Origin: an uncultured Porticoccus sp.
Lineage (GTDB): Bacteria; Pseudomonadota; Gammaproteobacteria; Pseudomonadales; Porticoccaceae
Assembly (NCBI GenBank): GCA_947259505.1
Contig: CAMYLT010000008.1
Coordinates: 558,001-622,000 of the forward strand
Length of the DNA stretch: 64,000 nucleotides
Reading direction: 5' to 3'
In this document: in pieces, positions 1 through 10,158 of the stretch
How positions within the stretch are numbered: position 1 is the stretch's first letter
Layout: each line of letters opens with the position of its first letter
The notes under the pieces: model-generated
What the model saw: the letters and a program-made list of their open reading frames with translations, nothing else
What the model was told of the DNA's origin: nothing
Databases searched by the model: none
Position numbers and translations under genes: made by a program

Positions 1-861
1 CAATTGCCCGAACGCATCCTGATAGTTGGCGGCGGCTACATCGCCGTGGAATTTGCGGGGATCTTCAATGGCCTTGGGGTAGAGACGCACTTGCTTTACA
101 GGGGGCCGCTATTCCTGCGCGGTTTTGATGAAGATGTCCGAAACACTCTCAAAGAAGAGATCGAAAAACAGGGAGTTAAGATACACTTCTCAACTGATAT
201 CGAGAAATTAGAAGCGTTTGATAAAAATGTTAGAGCGACGCTGAATAACGGTGAAATTCTTGAGGCGGGCCTGGTCATGTATGCCACTGGTCGTCGCCCT
301 AATGTAGATTCACTCGGCTTGGAAAACACTGCCATCAAGACCCGAGACAACGGCTCCATTGTCGTAGATGACTACTTTCAGACTGCCGAACCTTCGATTT
401 ATGCTATTGGCGATGTGATTGGTCGCGTTGAACTCACACCCGTGGCTATTGCGGAAGGCATGGCACTGACTAAAACATTGACCACGGGTGTTCCCGCCAC
501 CGTGGATTACAGCAATATACCCACCGCTGTGTTCAGTCAACCGAACACAGCCTCCGTTGGCCTGACTGAACAGCAGGCGAGGGAGCTGCACGGTGATGAT
601 TTGCGGATATACCGAAGCCGTTTCCGTGCGATGAAAGAAACCCTCGGGGGGGGTGATGGCAAGGTGTTCATGAAGTTGATTGTGCAGGCCACCACTGATC
701 GGGTCATCGGTTGCCACATGGTGGGTGAGGGCGCCGGTGAGATCATTCAAGGCATCGCCATCGCGATCAAGGCGGGGGCGACTAAAGCGGACTTCGATAC
801 CACCATCGGTATTCATCCGACAGCCGCCGAGGAATTTGTCACTATGCGGGAGCCCGGCTGA
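1..861 (+). CDS. gor: Glutathione-disulfide reductase, C-terminal part (5' end outside window)
   Basis: Flavoprotein that reduces glutathione disulfide with NADPH in the cytoplasm. The reading frame is open through base 1, so the N-terminal FAD and redox-disulfide part lies upstream. What is visible is the NADPH-binding Rossmann motif ([15 protein letters not shown]), the second FAD contact ([17 protein letters not shown]) and the dimerisation domain ending in the catalytic HPT motif ([14 protein letters not shown]). The HPTAAEE ending and overall layout fit glutathione reductase better than lipoamide dehydrogenase, although mercuric or trypanothione-type reductases share the fold. It converges with the TetR gene 26 bp downstream. 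Confidence 0.9.
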   Translation, partial: QLPERILIVGGGYIAVEFAGIFNGLGVETHLLYRGPLFLRGFDEDVRNTLKEEIEKQGVKIHFSTDIEKLEAFDKNVRATLNNGEILEAGLVMYATGRRPNVDSLGLENTAIKTRDNGSIVVDDYFQTAEPSIYAIGDVIGRVELTPVAIAEGMALTKTLTTGVPATVDYSNIPTAVFSQPNTASVGLTEQQARELHGDDLRIYRSRFRAMKETLGGGDGKVFMKLIVQATTDRVIGCHMVGEGAGEIIQGIAIAIKAGATKADFDTTIGIHPTAAEEFVTMREPG

Positions 862-887
862 GTCGGGCAAACTCGCCCAATACAGTA

Positions 888-1529
888 TTAAAAAGCGCTG
901 CGGTGCTTGTTGAGCAATGAATAGATCAGGAATTTGAGATCGGCCAAACTTTGTCGGGATGGCGCGGCCGGCTGGCGGACCACCACCAGCAGTAGCGCAT
1001 GGCTCAGCTCGAGAAATACCTTCGCCAAGCGCCCAAGTTCCCCCTTGTCTGAAGAAATCTCCATCCTTTGGAACAGAGCCGCCATATGTGTCATCACCAA
1101 TGTGTCGTGTTCCACATCCAGTTTGCGCAGCTCCGGAACAGCCCACAACGCCTGTACTAATGGCAATAATCCGCGCTGATTACGATAGACTTCCACCAGA
1201 CGGTCCACGGCGCGCTCTACAAACGCTTTCAAGGACAGGTTTTCCACATCCCAGGATGTGATATCACGCAGGGCGCTATCCATCTCATCCAGCCAGGCAA
1301 CGCCAAGAGCATACAAAATCGCCTGTTTATTCGGGTAATAATGATAGAGCGTGCCTACCGAAATACCCACTTCACGAGCGACCAGAATAGTCGTCAGCTC
1401 ATCGAAACCCACTTTATCCAGCAGGGATGCAGTGGTCTCCATGATTTGCTGTCGCCGCTCCAAGGAGCGCTGCTGGCTTGGCCGATTGCGCGGTGAGAGA
1501 GATTTTTGTTGTGGTCGTGGCTCAGTCAT
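888..1529 (-). CDS. TetR/AcrR-family transcriptional regulator
   Basis: About 213 residues. The N-terminal helix-turn-helix is clear (RRQQIMETTASLLDKVGFDE ... VGISVGTLYHYYPNKQAIL); the C-terminal ligand domain is unlike any specific family I recognise. I chose the ATG at 1529 because the longer frame (to 1592) would run into the end of puuB at 1538; the chosen start leaves 8 bp between the genes, so the regulator is probably co-transcribed with puuB. Position and the palindromic repeats in the puuB/puuA intergenic region suggest it is the local putrescine-pathway repressor. That role is inferred; in E. coli the pathway uses PuuR, a cupin-HTH protein. Confidence 0.85.
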   Translation of the reverse strand: MTEPRPQQKSLSPRNRPSQQRSLERRQQIMETTASLLDKVGFDELTTILVAREVGISVGTLYHYYPNKQAILYALGVAWLDEMDSALRDITSWDVENLSLKAFVERAVDRLVEVYRNQRGLLPLVQALWAVPELRKLDVEHDTLVMTHMAALFQRMEISSDKGELGRLAKVFLELSHALLLVVVRQPAAPSRQSLADLKFLIYSLLNKHRSAF

Positions 1530-1537
1530 CGCAATAC

Positions 1538-2839
1538 CTAGAATCTGTCGAGAGTGGAGTAAAAGAGCATGCCGGCGACCATCGCCGGCCAACGCAACAG
1601 TGTGCCGCCGGGAAATGCGCGAGTGGGGAGTGCGGCAAACAGTTCAAATTGCTCACTGCGGCTGCTAATTGCTTCAGCAATTAATTTACCGGCCAGTGTC
1701 GCGGTGGGAATCCCGTGCCCCGAATAACCGTGGGCGAAGTATATGCGACTGCCCAACCTGCCAAATTGCGGCATCCGATTCAGCGTAATCGCTAGTTTCC
1801 CACCCCAAGCATAATCAATACCTGCGTCAGCAAGCTGAGGGTAAATTGAAGTGATTCGTTTTTTGACGAGACTGGCTATATCTGATGGCAGGGAAGATCG
1901 ATAACTCTCTCCACCACCAAATATCAGGCGTGTGTCGTCACTGGTGCGCCAGTAATTAATGACAAAACGCGAATCCTGCACAGCCTGGCGACTGCGTACC
2001 AGTGAGTTGGCCATTTCCTGCCCCAGCGGCGCTGTGGCCACCAGGAAGTTATTGATCGGCATGATCTTGCCGGAAATACGTGGTTCAAGTTGATCGAGAT
2101 AACCGTTGCAGCCCAGCACCAACTGTTTGGCCCGAACACGACAGCCATTGGTTGTCGAGACCGTCACGCCGCGGGAATCACTTTCATAGGAACTTGCTCG
2201 GCTGCCTTCATAGAGGCGGGCGCCGGCATTATGGGCGGCCCTTCCAATTCCCAGCGCATAATTCAAAGGGTGCAGGTGTAATGCATCAGCCTCTTGGAGG
2301 CCGCCGTGGAAAACATCTGAACCAAGCTCTTCGCAAACCTCCTCGCGTGTCAGGAAACGGGCATTGCTGTAACCGTAGTGTTTTTCCAACAACTTGGCAT
2401 CAGCTTGGTAATGTGCGGTTAGTCGTGCCTTGTGCGCGACATGAAGAATCCCTGCCTGTAGATCACAGTCGATTTGATATCGTTCGATTAGCGATTTAAC
2501 CAGCGCCACGGCATCCAGCCCGGCACGCCATAACTTAGTCGCCATGTCGCGCCCATACAGCTTTTCCAGATCATATTGAGAGCGACGCTGACCTGTGCCC
2601 ACATGGCCACCATTTCTGCCCGATGCACCCCAGGCAAGACGATTTGCCTCAAGCACCGCCACTGAGCACCCAGATTCCGCCAAATGCAGTGCACTCGACA
2701 GCCCGGTATATCCACCACCGATAACGCAGACATCCACCTCAACATCCGTATTTAGGGCAGGGAAAGCTAACCTGTTACGACTGGTCGCTGCGTAGTATGA
2801 CAAGGGGTACTGTCTGTTCTGGCCATAGTGAGTGCTCAT
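1538..2839 (-). CDS. puuB: Gamma-glutamylputrescine oxidoreductase (FAD-dependent)
   Basis: 433 residues. FAD-dependent amine oxidase of the DAO/PuuB family, oxidising gamma-glutamylputrescine to the aldehyde. Visible: N-terminal motif SYYAATSRNR, dinucleotide-binding VDVCVIGGGYTGLSSALHLA with the following E (VLEANRLAWGASGRNGG), and a C-terminal HGYSGHGIPTATLAGKLIAE typical of the family. The ATG at 2839 gives the family's usual length; the longer frame to 3028 would invade the divergent puuA. It is divergent from puuA, the preceding enzyme of the pathway, which supports the specific assignment over a generic glycine/D-amino-acid oxidase. Confidence 0.85.
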   Translation of the reverse strand: MSTHYGQNRQYPLSYYAATSRNRLAFPALNTDVEVDVCVIGGGYTGLSSALHLAESGCSVAVLEANRLAWGASGRNGGHVGTGQRRSQYDLEKLYGRDMATKLWRAGLDAVALVKSLIERYQIDCDLQAGILHVAHKARLTAHYQADAKLLEKHYGYSNARFLTREEVCEELGSDVFHGGLQEADALHLHPLNYALGIGRAAHNAGARLYEGSRASSYESDSRGVTVSTTNGCRVRAKQLVLGCNGYLDQLEPRISGKIMPINNFLVATAPLGQEMANSLVRSRQAVQDSRFVINYWRTSDDTRLIFGGGESYRSSLPSDIASLVKKRITSIYPQLADAGIDYAWGGKLAITLNRMPQFGRLGSRIYFAHGYSGHGIPTATLAGKLIAEAISSRSEQFELFAALPTRAFPGGTLLRWPAMVAGMLFYSTLDRF

Positions 2840-2858
2840 TTTGGTTGACCCGTAAAAC

Positions 2859-2895
2859 CGAATAATAAATCGAATTAAATTGAATAATAATTCGA
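2859..2895. promoter_or_regulatory. Paired direct/inverted repeats in the puuB-puuA intergenic region (operator candidate)
   Basis: Two 15-bp near-copies sit 22 bp apart (CGAATAATAAATCGA at 2859-2873, TGAATAATAATTCGA at 2881-2895). They also form an inverted repeat TCGAATTA (2870-2877) / TAATTCGA (2888-2895). The site covers the AT-rich promoter region of both divergent genes. This is the sort of site a TetR dimer pair would bind; the neighbouring TetR gene is the obvious candidate. Binding is inferred. Confidence 0.5.
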
Positions 2896-2937
2896 TATAA
2901 ACTAGTATGCAATAAAATTGCACAGAGGCTTTTTTAT

Positions 2938-4278
2938 ATGCAGGGGCAAGAAGAGTTGGCTGCATGGCTGCAGGCCAATAACGTTTCAGAGGTGGAGTGT
3001 TTAGTGCCGGATATGACGGGCTCGGCAAGAGGCAAGTTCATTCCCGCCAACAAATTTCTAAAGGAGGAGAGCCGTCTCCCTGAAAGCATCCTGGTACAGA
3101 CGGTGACCGGAGATTTCAGCAGCCGATTCTGGGGGGTATACAGCTCCAGTGATGGCGACATGATTCTCGAGCCGGATCTTTCTGCCGTGCGCATGGTGCC
3201 CTGGGCCAACGAGCCGACAGCTCAAATCATTCATAACTGCTACGACAAAGAGGGCAACCCGCATCCTCTTTCAACCCGAAATGTCTTGAAAAAGGTGCTT
3301 GCACTCTACGAGCAGGAGGGCTGGTATCCCATTGTTGCTCCAGAAGTGGAGTTTTATCTGATCGAGAGAAATCTCGACCCTGATGTCGAACTAAAACCGC
3401 CCATGGGGCGCTCGGGCAGGCCCGAAACCGCCAGGCAGTCTTATAGTATTGATGCTGCCAACGAGTTCGAGCCGTTTGTTGAGGACATGTATAACTACTG
3501 CAATATCATGGAGTTGGATGTAGACACGCTGATTCATGAATCAGGTCCCGCCCAGTTGGAAATCAACTTCCTGCACGGCGATGCGCTAGATCTTGCAGAT
3601 CAGGTGTTCACCTTCAAACGCACCATTCGTGAAATAGCCTTGAAGCACAATATCTATGCGACATTCATGGCTAAGCCCATGAAAAATGAGCCAGGTAGTG
3701 CACTCCATCTCCACCAGAGCATCGTTGATAGCAAAGGCGACAACATTTTTTCTACATCCAGCGGTGATGAGAGTGATTATTTTCGCTGGTATATCGGTGG
3801 CCTTCAAAAATATACCTACGGCGTTATTTCACTGTTTGCCCCCAACGTGAATTCATACAGGCGCTTTACCAAGGATGTCTCTGCCCCAATTAACCTTTGC
3901 TGGGGGTATGACAACCGCACTGCAGGTCTTCGCGTTCCTGACTGTACACCGGCTTCCAGGCGGGTTGAGAATCGCTTCCCAGGCGCGGATGTAAACCCGT
4001 ATCTCGCGATTGCAGCTTCTCTTGCCTGCGGATATTTGGGCATCAAAAATCGTATAGAACCCACATCTCCCCACCAAGGTAATGCCTATGACGAGGAAAT
4101 CACGCTGCCGAGGAGCCTGGAGGAAGGGATAAGAGCGCTGGATGAGTGCGATGAAATCAAGGAGATCTTCGGCGAACTGTTCGTGATGGCCTATACCGAC
4201 GTCAAGCTTGAAGAATTTGAGGCATTTATCCGAGTGATCAGTTCTTGGGAGAGAGAGTTTCTGCTGCTCTCAGTCTAA
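2938..4278 (+). CDS. puuA: Gamma-glutamylputrescine synthetase (glutamine synthetase family)
   Basis: 446 residues. ATP-dependent ligation of glutamate to putrescine, first step of the Puu pathway. Glutamine-synthetase-type features: metal-binding glutamates in VAPEVEFYLIE and ESGPAQLEINF, the HLHQS motif (GSALHLHQSIVD), NSYRRF, and the arginine-rich NRTAGLRVPD stretch. Length and the divergent puuB neighbour favour PuuA over true GlnA (about 470 residues, with the adenylylation-site Tyr). ATG at 2938 follows an AT-rich promoter region. No puuC or puuD is present in the window, so the later steps are encoded elsewhere. Confidence 0.87.
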   Translation: MQGQEELAAWLQANNVSEVECLVPDMTGSARGKFIPANKFLKEESRLPESILVQTVTGDFSSRFWGVYSSSDGDMILEPDLSAVRMVPWANEPTAQIIHNCYDKEGNPHPLSTRNVLKKVLALYEQEGWYPIVAPEVEFYLIERNLDPDVELKPPMGRSGRPETARQSYSIDAANEFEPFVEDMYNYCNIMELDVDTLIHESGPAQLEINFLHGDALDLADQVFTFKRTIREIALKHNIYATFMAKPMKNEPGSALHLHQSIVDSKGDNIFSTSSGDESDYFRWYIGGLQKYTYGVISLFAPNVNSYRRFTKDVSAPINLCWGYDNRTAGLRVPDCTPASRRVENRFPGADVNPYLAIAASLACGYLGIKNRIEPTSPHQGNAYDEEITLPRSLEEGIRALDECDEIKEIFGELFVMAYTDVKLEEFEAFIRVISSWEREFLLLSV

Positions 4279-4585
4279 GGATGCTGCTCACTATAGTCAT
4301 ATTTCGATTTAAATAAATTCTCTATCTATTTGTTATTATGTAATTATGTGTTTGATGATGCAGCTCCAAAGGCTAATAGACTGCGTTCGTACCTACGACA
4401 CTATTTTTCGCTGCGAGGAGAGAGCACCCCGATACGTATCCTCTCCTTGACGTGAGTGCAGTCGGTAGACCTTGTGTCGAAGCGGGAAAAGGATAATGGG
4501 TCTTTTCCCGTGGAAGCTACTCCCTGCCGGTACTAATCTAATAGAGGTTATGGCAGGTTTCTGAATTTAGAGAGAGGAGTGGGAA
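4279..4585 (+). promoter_or_regulatory. Intergenic region with several RNA hairpins ahead of aldolase
   Basis: 307 bp without an ORF. The first ~90 bp are AT-rich and promoter-like. The rest can fold into ordered elements: GACTGC (4379-4384)/GCAGTC (4458-4463); AGGAGAG (4416-4422)/CTCTCCT (4441-4447) nested inside it; CGACAC (4396-4401)/GTGTCG (4474-4479), which crosses the first stem; a perfect 9-bp hairpin CGGGAAAAG (4483-4491)/CTTTTCCCG (4502-4510); and a CCTGCC/GGCAGG stem close to the start codon. The aldolase ribosome-binding site (GAGAGAGGAG) follows. A cis-regulatory leader or a small RNA are both possible; I recognise no known family. Confidence 0.45.
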
Positions 4586-5602
4586 ATGTCTCTGGCCAAT
4601 GAAATGCACGATACCATTATTGCTCTGGTCGACGGTCACCGTGGGATACTGGCTGCCGACGAAAGCAGCGGCACCATCGCCAAGCGTTTTGCCGCTGTCG
4701 GCCTGGAATCCTCTGAAGAGGGCCGCCGCAGCTACCGCTCCATGCTGTTATCCACCAAAGGGCTGGGTGAGCACATTGCCGGGGTAATCCTGTTTGAAGA
4801 AACCCTAAGCCAAAAAAATGACAATGGCACACCGCTACCGGAAGTAGCGGCGGAGCAGGGCATTGTCCCCGGCATCAAAGTGGATAAGGGCAAGGGACCG
4901 CTTCCCGGCGCCCCCGGCGATTTGATCACCTACGGCCTGGATGGCCTCGCCGAACGACTGGAAACCTATAAAGCTCAGGGTGCACGCTTCGCCAAGTGGC
5001 GCGAGGTTTACCCAATATCACACCACAACCCGACTCGATTAGGGCTGAGAGCCAATGCAGAAATGTTGGCTCGCTATGCTGCTGTGTGCCAATCGGTAGG
5101 GATAGTCCCCATTGTTGAACCGGAAGTTTTACTAGATGGCAGCCATAGTATTGAACGTAGTGCACAGGTGAATGAACAAGTCTGGCATTCTGTTTTCCAT
5201 GCACTTCACCTGCATGGTGTTGCCCTGGAGCACATGTTGCTAAAACCAAGCATGGTTACACCGGGCAAAGAGTCCCCCAAGGCATCTCCGGAGCAGATTG
5301 CCGAGCTCACCCTGAGAATGTTGAAGCGTACAGTTCCTGCCGCCGTACCAAGCATCAATTTCCTGTCAGGTGGGCAAACACCCGAGGAGGCTACCGCTAA
5401 CCTCAATGCCATCAATCAGTTGCGCGTGAATTCTCCATGGCAATTGAGTTTTTCCTATGCCCGGGCACTACAGGAACCAGCGTTAAAAGCCTGGTCAGGA
5501 AACCCTGGCAACGCTCCGATAGCCCAGGAGATTTTCCTGAAACGTGCGCGTCTCAACCAGCTTGCTATGCTGGGTGACTATCAAGCCTCAATGGAGGCCT
5601 GA
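4586..5602 (+). CDS. Class I fructose-bisphosphate aldolase
   Basis: 338 residues. Cleaves fructose-1,6-bisphosphate to triose phosphates through a lysine Schiff base, in glycolysis/gluconeogenesis. The eukaryotic-like class I fold is visible: N-terminal RGILAADESSGTIAKRF, the KWREVY lysine region, EPEVLLDGSH, the Schiff-base lysine in MLLKPSMVTPG, and PSINFLSGGQTPEEAT. A strong ribosome-binding site (GAGGAG) precedes the ATG. It stands alone, with a structured leader upstream and a weak TCCAAC/GTTGGA hairpin (5604-5620) just after the stop. The symbol is left blank because class I types carry several names (fda, fbaB). Confidence 0.92.
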   Translation: MSLANEMHDTIIALVDGHRGILAADESSGTIAKRFAAVGLESSEEGRRSYRSMLLSTKGLGEHIAGVILFEETLSQKNDNGTPLPEVAAEQGIVPGIKVDKGKGPLPGAPGDLITYGLDGLAERLETYKAQGARFAKWREVYPISHHNPTRLGLRANAEMLARYAAVCQSVGIVPIVEPEVLLDGSHSIERSAQVNEQVWHSVFHALHLHGVALEHMLLKPSMVTPGKESPKASPEQIAELTLRMLKRTVPAAVPSINFLSGGQTPEEATANLNAINQLRVNSPWQLSFSYARALQEPALKAWSGNPGNAPIAQEIFLKRARLNQLAMLGDYQASMEA

Positions 5603-5798
5603 GTCCAACGGCGTGTTGGATCTGTACCAAAATGATTTATCTGCCAGGCGCGGCAAGGCGGCTGAATACGCGGAGCAGGCTGACCGGTTTGAACCCTGTT
5701 AACTTTTTTCTGTGAGTCTTCAGTACAGAGTTTTACGGCATAACTCAGTAACCAATCTATCTGACGATAGGGTTATTTTTCGGGCTGATCCTTCATTG

Positions 5799-6182
5799 TT
5801 ACTCGCAGCTGTAACTATGCATGTCCAAGCCTTCCAGAAGGTAATCTGGTAATAGCGGGTGTGCAATCAGGTACTCCGCTGTGCGGGGACTCCAATTGTC
5901 GCTGGCCTCAACCAACGCTGCAGCCCATTCATCTTTCTCAAAGTCTCCACGCCCTAGCCAAAGCAGTGCAACCAGCTCCAGTTGTTGGTCGGGTTCCAGG
6001 TCGTCCACGATGGATTTAAACTCGAGAAAGGTTGCGTCGTCTTGATGACTTGCCAACATCTGGGCTCCCCAGTCACCACTGGAAATACCCGGCTCTTCCG
6101 GAAAAGTAACTTGTTCCTGAGCGTGAAACTCTTTCGACAGAGCAATCAAACGGCAAACTGTTTCTGGATTAACGTTTAACAT
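5799..6182 (-). CDS. DUF3775 family protein
   Basis: 127 residues, function unknown. It fits the DUF3775 pattern from memory: LNVNPETVCRLIALSKEFHAQ at the N-terminus, then LVALLWLGRGDFEKDEW, TAEYLIAHPLLPDYLLEGL and a final YSCE. The ATG at 6182 is preceded by GGTGGAG on the minus strand and gives the expected N-terminus; a longer frame to 6320 has no support. Soluble, acidic, with no signal or membrane segment. It is divergent from the acetyl-CoA-synthetase-like gene. About 195 bp between the aldolase and this gene contain nothing I can identify. Confidence 0.75.
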   Translation of the reverse strand: MLNVNPETVCRLIALSKEFHAQEQVTFPEEPGISSGDWGAQMLASHQDDATFLEFKSIVDDLEPDQQLELVALLWLGRGDFEKDEWAAALVEASDNWSPRTAEYLIAHPLLPDYLLEGLDMHSYSCE

Positions 6183-6389
6183 CTCTCCACCCTCAATAGA
6201 GCTGCGTTCAATTGGTAGCAACGTCTTAACGGCTATTATTTCAAGGTTACTTGAACAATAGCACAGCCTTTTCTCAGTAACTTTTTGGTAACCGGCCACA
6301 TACAGATCCAGATTCCACACTTGTCACAAGCAAACTGGCGAGCCCCAGAAACAGCCACTACCATTCAATTAACTAGCGGCGGTGCGATT

Positions 6390-8174
6390 ATGGTAACTCC
6401 CCAACCCTCGGCTCGAACTGGCAGATATCCGTTTATATCGAAGGGCCTTAACAAGTCGCCAGTTCCTCCCAACATGTTGGATTATGTCCAGACAAGAGCC
6501 AATTTCAGCTGGCAATCAATACGTGATGAGTTGGATGGGCTGCCTGATGGGCGCGGCTTCAATATCGCCCACGAGGCGGTGGATCGTCACGCCATGACCA
6601 AAAAGGAGCATCTATTAGCGCTCCGCTGGCTGGGACGCAACGGCGACATAAAGGAATACACATACCGTCAGCTGCATAGGGAAACCAACCGTTTTGCCAA
6701 TGCCCTGCAGAGCCTTGGTGTTCAGAAAGGTGATCGTCTGTTCGTGCTCTGCCCGAGATTGCCAGAACTCTATATCTCGGCACTGGGTACACTTAAACAC
6801 CGGGCTGTCTTCTGCCCGCTATTCTCCGCTTTTGGCCCAGAACCGATTCGCGAGCGCCTTGAGCAGGGTTGTGGGCGTATTTTAGTGACAACGCCACGGC
6901 TCTATGAAAAAAAAGTGGCGCCCATTCGCGCTCAGTTACCACAACTAGAATTCGTGTTGTTAGTCGGGGAAGAGGATTCGGAAATCTCCGGCACAATCGA
7001 CCTGAAACACTTGCTTGATGAGATGTCTGATGACTATCTCATCGGGCCAACGTCGCCGGAAGATTTGGCATTACTGCACTTTACCAGTGGCACCACCGGC
7101 AAGCCCAAAGGGGCCATGCACGTACATGATGCTGGCGTCATGCACTATATGACTGGCAAATATGCCCTGGATTTTCAGGACGGGGATATCTTCTGGTGCA
7201 CAGCGGATCCCGGCTGGGTCACTGGAACGTCCTACGGGATTATTTCCCCATTGTTACATGGAGTAACCATCATTATTGACGAGTCAGATTTCGACGGGGC
7301 GCGCTGGTACAAAATCCTTCAAGAGCAGCATGTTACTGTCTGGTACACGGCACCCACCGCCATACGAATGCTGATGAAACTTGGTTCTGGTCTCGCCCAT
7401 GAATATAGCTTCCCGAAACTACGCTTCATCGCCAGCGTCGGGGAGCCGCTGAATCCAGAGGCTGTCATTTGGGGCCAAGATACGCTGGGTCTGCCGATAC
7501 ACGACAATTGGTGGCAATCGGAAACCGGCGGCATCATGATCGCCAACTATCCCTGTACCGATATACGTCCCGGCTCAATGGGCCTGCCACTGCCAGGCAT
7601 TATGGCGGGAATCGTGCGACGTACTAAGAATGGTGGTGTAGAAGAAATCCACACTTCCGACACCGAAGGTGAGCTGGCGCTGCAACCGGGCTGGCCATCC
7701 ATGTTCCGGGGTTACCTGAACCAACCCGAGCGCTACCAAAATTGTTTCTGCGATGGTTGGTACCTTACCGGTGATCTGGCACGCCGCGATGCCGATGGTT
7801 ATTTTTGGTTTGTGGGACGGGACGATGACATGATCAAAAGCGCCGGCCACCTGATCGGGCCATTTGAGGTGGAAAGTGCCCTAATGGAACACCCTGCGGT
7901 GGCAGAAGCCGCCGTGATTGGTGTGCCGGAGGCGACCCTGGGTGAAATGGTGAAGGCCTTTGTCTCACTGCAAGAGGGCTATGAACCGGATGACACGTTG
8001 CGTCGGGAGTTGCTCGGCTATGCCCGCAAGCGACTTGGATCGGCTGTTGCGCCAAAAGAAATCGCCTTTGAGGAAAAGCTACCACACACACGCAGCGGCA
8101 AAATCATGAGACGTCTTCTCAAGGCCAAGGAGACTGGTGAAGAACTTCGCGACACGTCGACACTGGAGGAATAA
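6390..8174 (+). CDS. Acetyl-CoA synthetase-like AMP-forming ligase
   Basis: 594 residues from the ATG at 6390; a TTG at 6285 would add 35 unlikely residues. It adenylates a carboxylate, probably acetate, and forms the CoA thioester. ANL-superfamily motifs are in order: [16 protein letters not shown] (ATP loop), [30 protein letters not shown], the hinge [20 protein letters not shown], and the C-terminal lysine in [11 protein letters not shown]. It resembles the Bacillus AcsA-type enzymes (about 570 residues) more than E. coli Acs (about 650). It starts an operon with dehydrogenase subunits (2 bp gap to E1 alpha), suggesting that acetate and pyruvate feed the same acetyl pool. Specificity for acetate is not certain. 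Confidence 0.85.
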   Translation: MVTPQPSARTGRYPFISKGLNKSPVPPNMLDYVQTRANFSWQSIRDELDGLPDGRGFNIAHEAVDRHAMTKKEHLLALRWLGRNGDIKEYTYRQLHRETNRFANALQSLGVQKGDRLFVLCPRLPELYISALGTLKHRAVFCPLFSAFGPEPIRERLEQGCGRILVTTPRLYEKKVAPIRAQLPQLEFVLLVGEEDSEISGTIDLKHLLDEMSDDYLIGPTSPEDLALLHFTSGTTGKPKGAMHVHDAGVMHYMTGKYALDFQDGDIFWCTADPGWVTGTSYGIISPLLHGVTIIIDESDFDGARWYKILQEQHVTVWYTAPTAIRMLMKLGSGLAHEYSFPKLRFIASVGEPLNPEAVIWGQDTLGLPIHDNWWQSETGGIMIANYPCTDIRPGSMGLPLPGIMAGIVRRTKNGGVEEIHTSDTEGELALQPGWPSMFRGYLNQPERYQNCFCDGWYLTGDLARRDADGYFWFVGRDDDMIKSAGHLIGPFEVESALMEHPAVAEAAVIGVPEATLGEMVKAFVSLQEGYEPDDTLRRELLGYARKRLGSAVAPKEIAFEEKLPHTRSGKIMRRLLKAKETGEELRDTSTLEE

Positions 8175-8176
8175 TC

Positions 8177-9175
8177 ATGACAAAGGCTTCCACCGCGTCA
8201 AGTCACCGTGACCGGGAACATCACTTGTCACTCCTCAAGCAAATGCTGCGGGTGCGGCGCTTTGAAGAAAAATGTGTCGAACTCTACTCACAGCAAAAAA
8301 TCCGAGGTTTTCTACATCTGTATATCGGGGAGGAGGCCGTCTGTACCGGGCTGATGCAGGCCGTGTCAGCGGATGACGCCATGGTTGCCACATACCGTGA
8401 GCATGGTCATGCCCTGTTGCGTGGTATCCCAATGAACGCTGTTCTGGCCGAGATGTATGGAAAACAGGAAGGGTGTAGCGGTGGTCGTGGTGGCTCGATG
8501 CACCTGTTCGACAAAGCCACCCATTTTATCGGCGGTAACGCGATCGTGGGGGGCGGGATGCCGGTAGCGGTGGGGTACGCACTAGCTGCCAAACTGCGCA
8601 AATTGAAAGCGATCAGCTGGTGTGTATTTGGCGAAGGAGCGATGGCAGAAGGAGAGTTCCATGAGTCCATGAATCTGGCTGCGCTCTGGCAACTCCCGGT
8701 AGTGTTTTGTTGTGAAAATAACTACTACGCCATGGGAACCGCGTTGGACCGTTCCGAGTCCGAAACCAATTTGCTGAAACACGCCAAAAGTTATCGGATC
8801 AATGCTCAATCCGTAGATGGTATGGATGTGCTCGCAACTGAGGCGGCCTCGCATGCCGCTGCCAAGTGGGTCCGCGCTGGCAAGGGACCATACTTCCTGG
8901 AGTTTCAAACTTACCGTTTTCGTGCACATTCGATGTTTGACCCGGAGCGGTATCGAGAAAAAGCAGAAGTACATGACCGGGAACAGCACGGGCCTATCAA
9001 GCGGTATGGCGAGCAACTTCGCGAACTCGGGATTCTGGATGATACCGGGCTCAACACCCTCGAAGCGGAGATTGCACAGGAAATCCAAAACGCCGTTGAT
9101 TTTGCTGAGGCAGGGCAGTTAGAACCCGTGGCATCGCTGAGCCGCTTTGTCTATTCAGAGGGGGCTGCAAGCTGA
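8177..9175 (+). CDS. Pyruvate dehydrogenase-type E1 component, alpha subunit
   Basis: 332 residues. ThDP-dependent decarboxylase subunit of a 2-oxoacid dehydrogenase complex. The E1 alpha pattern is clear: [56 protein letters not shown], and the ThDP motif running to [11 protein letters not shown]. The ThDP motif begins GEG instead of the usual GDG ([13 protein letters not shown]), a conservative change at a metal ligand. The mitochondrial-like [12 protein letters not shown] phosphorylation-loop region favours pyruvate (or acetoin) over branched-chain acids. The stop overlaps the E1 beta start by one base. No E3 gene is adjacent. Confidence 0.88.
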   Translation: MTKASTASSHRDREHHLSLLKQMLRVRRFEEKCVELYSQQKIRGFLHLYIGEEAVCTGLMQAVSADDAMVATYREHGHALLRGIPMNAVLAEMYGKQEGCSGGRGGSMHLFDKATHFIGGNAIVGGGMPVAVGYALAAKLRKLKAISWCVFGEGAMAEGEFHESMNLAALWQLPVVFCCENNYYAMGTALDRSESETNLLKHAKSYRINAQSVDGMDVLATEAASHAAAKWVRAGKGPYFLEFQTYRFRAHSMFDPERYREKAEVHDREQHGPIKRYGEQLRELGILDDTGLNTLEAEIAQEIQNAVDFAEAGQLEPVASLSRFVYSEGAAS

Positions 9176-10158
9176 TGGCAACACAGGAAATTACATACCG
9201 GGAAGCCGCCCGCGAAGCCTTACGAGCAGCATTACATAACGATGAACGCGTCTTTTTGATGGGTGAAGATGTGGGCCGCTACGGCGGGCCCTATGCGGTG
9301 AGTTTAGGACTCTTGGAAGAATTCGGTCCTGATCGCATACGCGATACCCCGCTGTCGGAGTCGGCTTTTGTCGGTGCCGGCATCGGCGCGGCGCTGGGGG
9401 GAATGCGCCCCATCGTCGAGATCATGACTGTCAACTTCAGCCTGCTGGCGGCGGATCAGATCATCAACACCGCCGCCACCTACCTGCACATGTCCGGTGG
9501 CCAGTTCAATGTACCGCTGGTGATTCGCATGGCCACCGGCGCCGGTTTTCAACTGGCGGCACAGCACTCACACAGTCTCGAGGGCTGGTACGCCCATATC
9601 CCCGGCCTGAAAATCGTAACACCGGCCACCCTCGAAGATGTGCGCGGCATGTTGCCCACCGCACTGGCGGATCCTGATCCGGTGCTGATTTTTGAGCACC
9701 TGGCGCTCTACAACCGCAAGGGCCAACTCGTGGAAGACGCCGGTCCGGTGGATATCGATCGCGCCCGGGTGAGGCGGCAGGGCACGGCGGTGAGCCTGAT
9801 CACCTACGGCAACTCATTGTGGAAGTGTATTGAAGCCGCCGAACAGCTGGCCGGGGAGGGCATTGATGCCGAGGTTGTCGATTTACGCAGCCTGCGACCC
9901 CTCGACGACCAGACCATTATGGCCTCGGTGAGAAAGACCCGCCGAGCGGTAATCGTCGACGAGGGCTGGCGCTCGGGTAGCCTGTCCGCCGAAATCGCCG
10001 CCCGCATCCACGAACAGGCCTTCTACGAACTGGACGCACCGGTGGTGCGGCTGTGCAGCGAGGAGGTGCCCATCCCCTATGCCAAACACCTGGAGGAGGC
10101 GGCGCTGCCCCAGGCAGAGAAAATTGTCCGGGCGGTGCGGGAGCTATTGGGAACATGA
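9175..10158 (+). CDS. Pyruvate dehydrogenase-type E1 component, beta subunit
   Basis: 327 residues, the usual E1 beta length. Visible: [41 protein letters not shown], the region [39 protein letters not shown], and the C-terminal transketolase domain with [22 protein letters not shown] and [14 protein letters not shown]. It pairs with E1 alpha to form the heterotetrameric E1. Translation is coupled on both sides: the start overlaps E1 alpha and the stop overlaps the E2 start by four bases. The second half appears more GC-rich than the acs and E1 alpha genes. Confidence 0.9.
   Translation: MATQEITYREAAREALRAALHNDERVFLMGEDVGRYGGPYAVSLGLLEEFGPDRIRDTPLSESAFVGAGIGAALGGMRPIVEIMTVNFSLLAADQIINTAATYLHMSGGQFNVPLVIRMATGAGFQLAAQHSHSLEGWYAHIPGLKIVTPATLEDVRGMLPTALADPDPVLIFEHLALYNRKGQLVEDAGPVDIDRARVRRQGTAVSLITYGNSLWKCIEAAEQLAGEGIDAEVVDLRSLRPLDDQTIMASVRKTRRAVIVDEGWRSGSLSAEIAARIHEQAFYELDAPVVRLCSEEVPIPYAKHLEEAALPQAEKIVRAVRELLGT

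Noticed and set aside
310..1146. 278-aa open frame on the minus strand spanning gor and the TetR gene
   Set aside because: Antisense to the conserved gor frame and overlapping the end of the TetR gene; no recognisable motif.
4379..4557. 6S RNA (ssrS) in the aldolase leader
   Set aside because: No long closing stem around an open central bubble, and no usual neighbour; kept only as an unnamed structured leader.
6285..6389. TTG start extending the acetyl-CoA-synthetase-like protein by 35 residues
   Set aside because: The extension has no family resemblance; ATG at 6390 gives a normal N-terminus.
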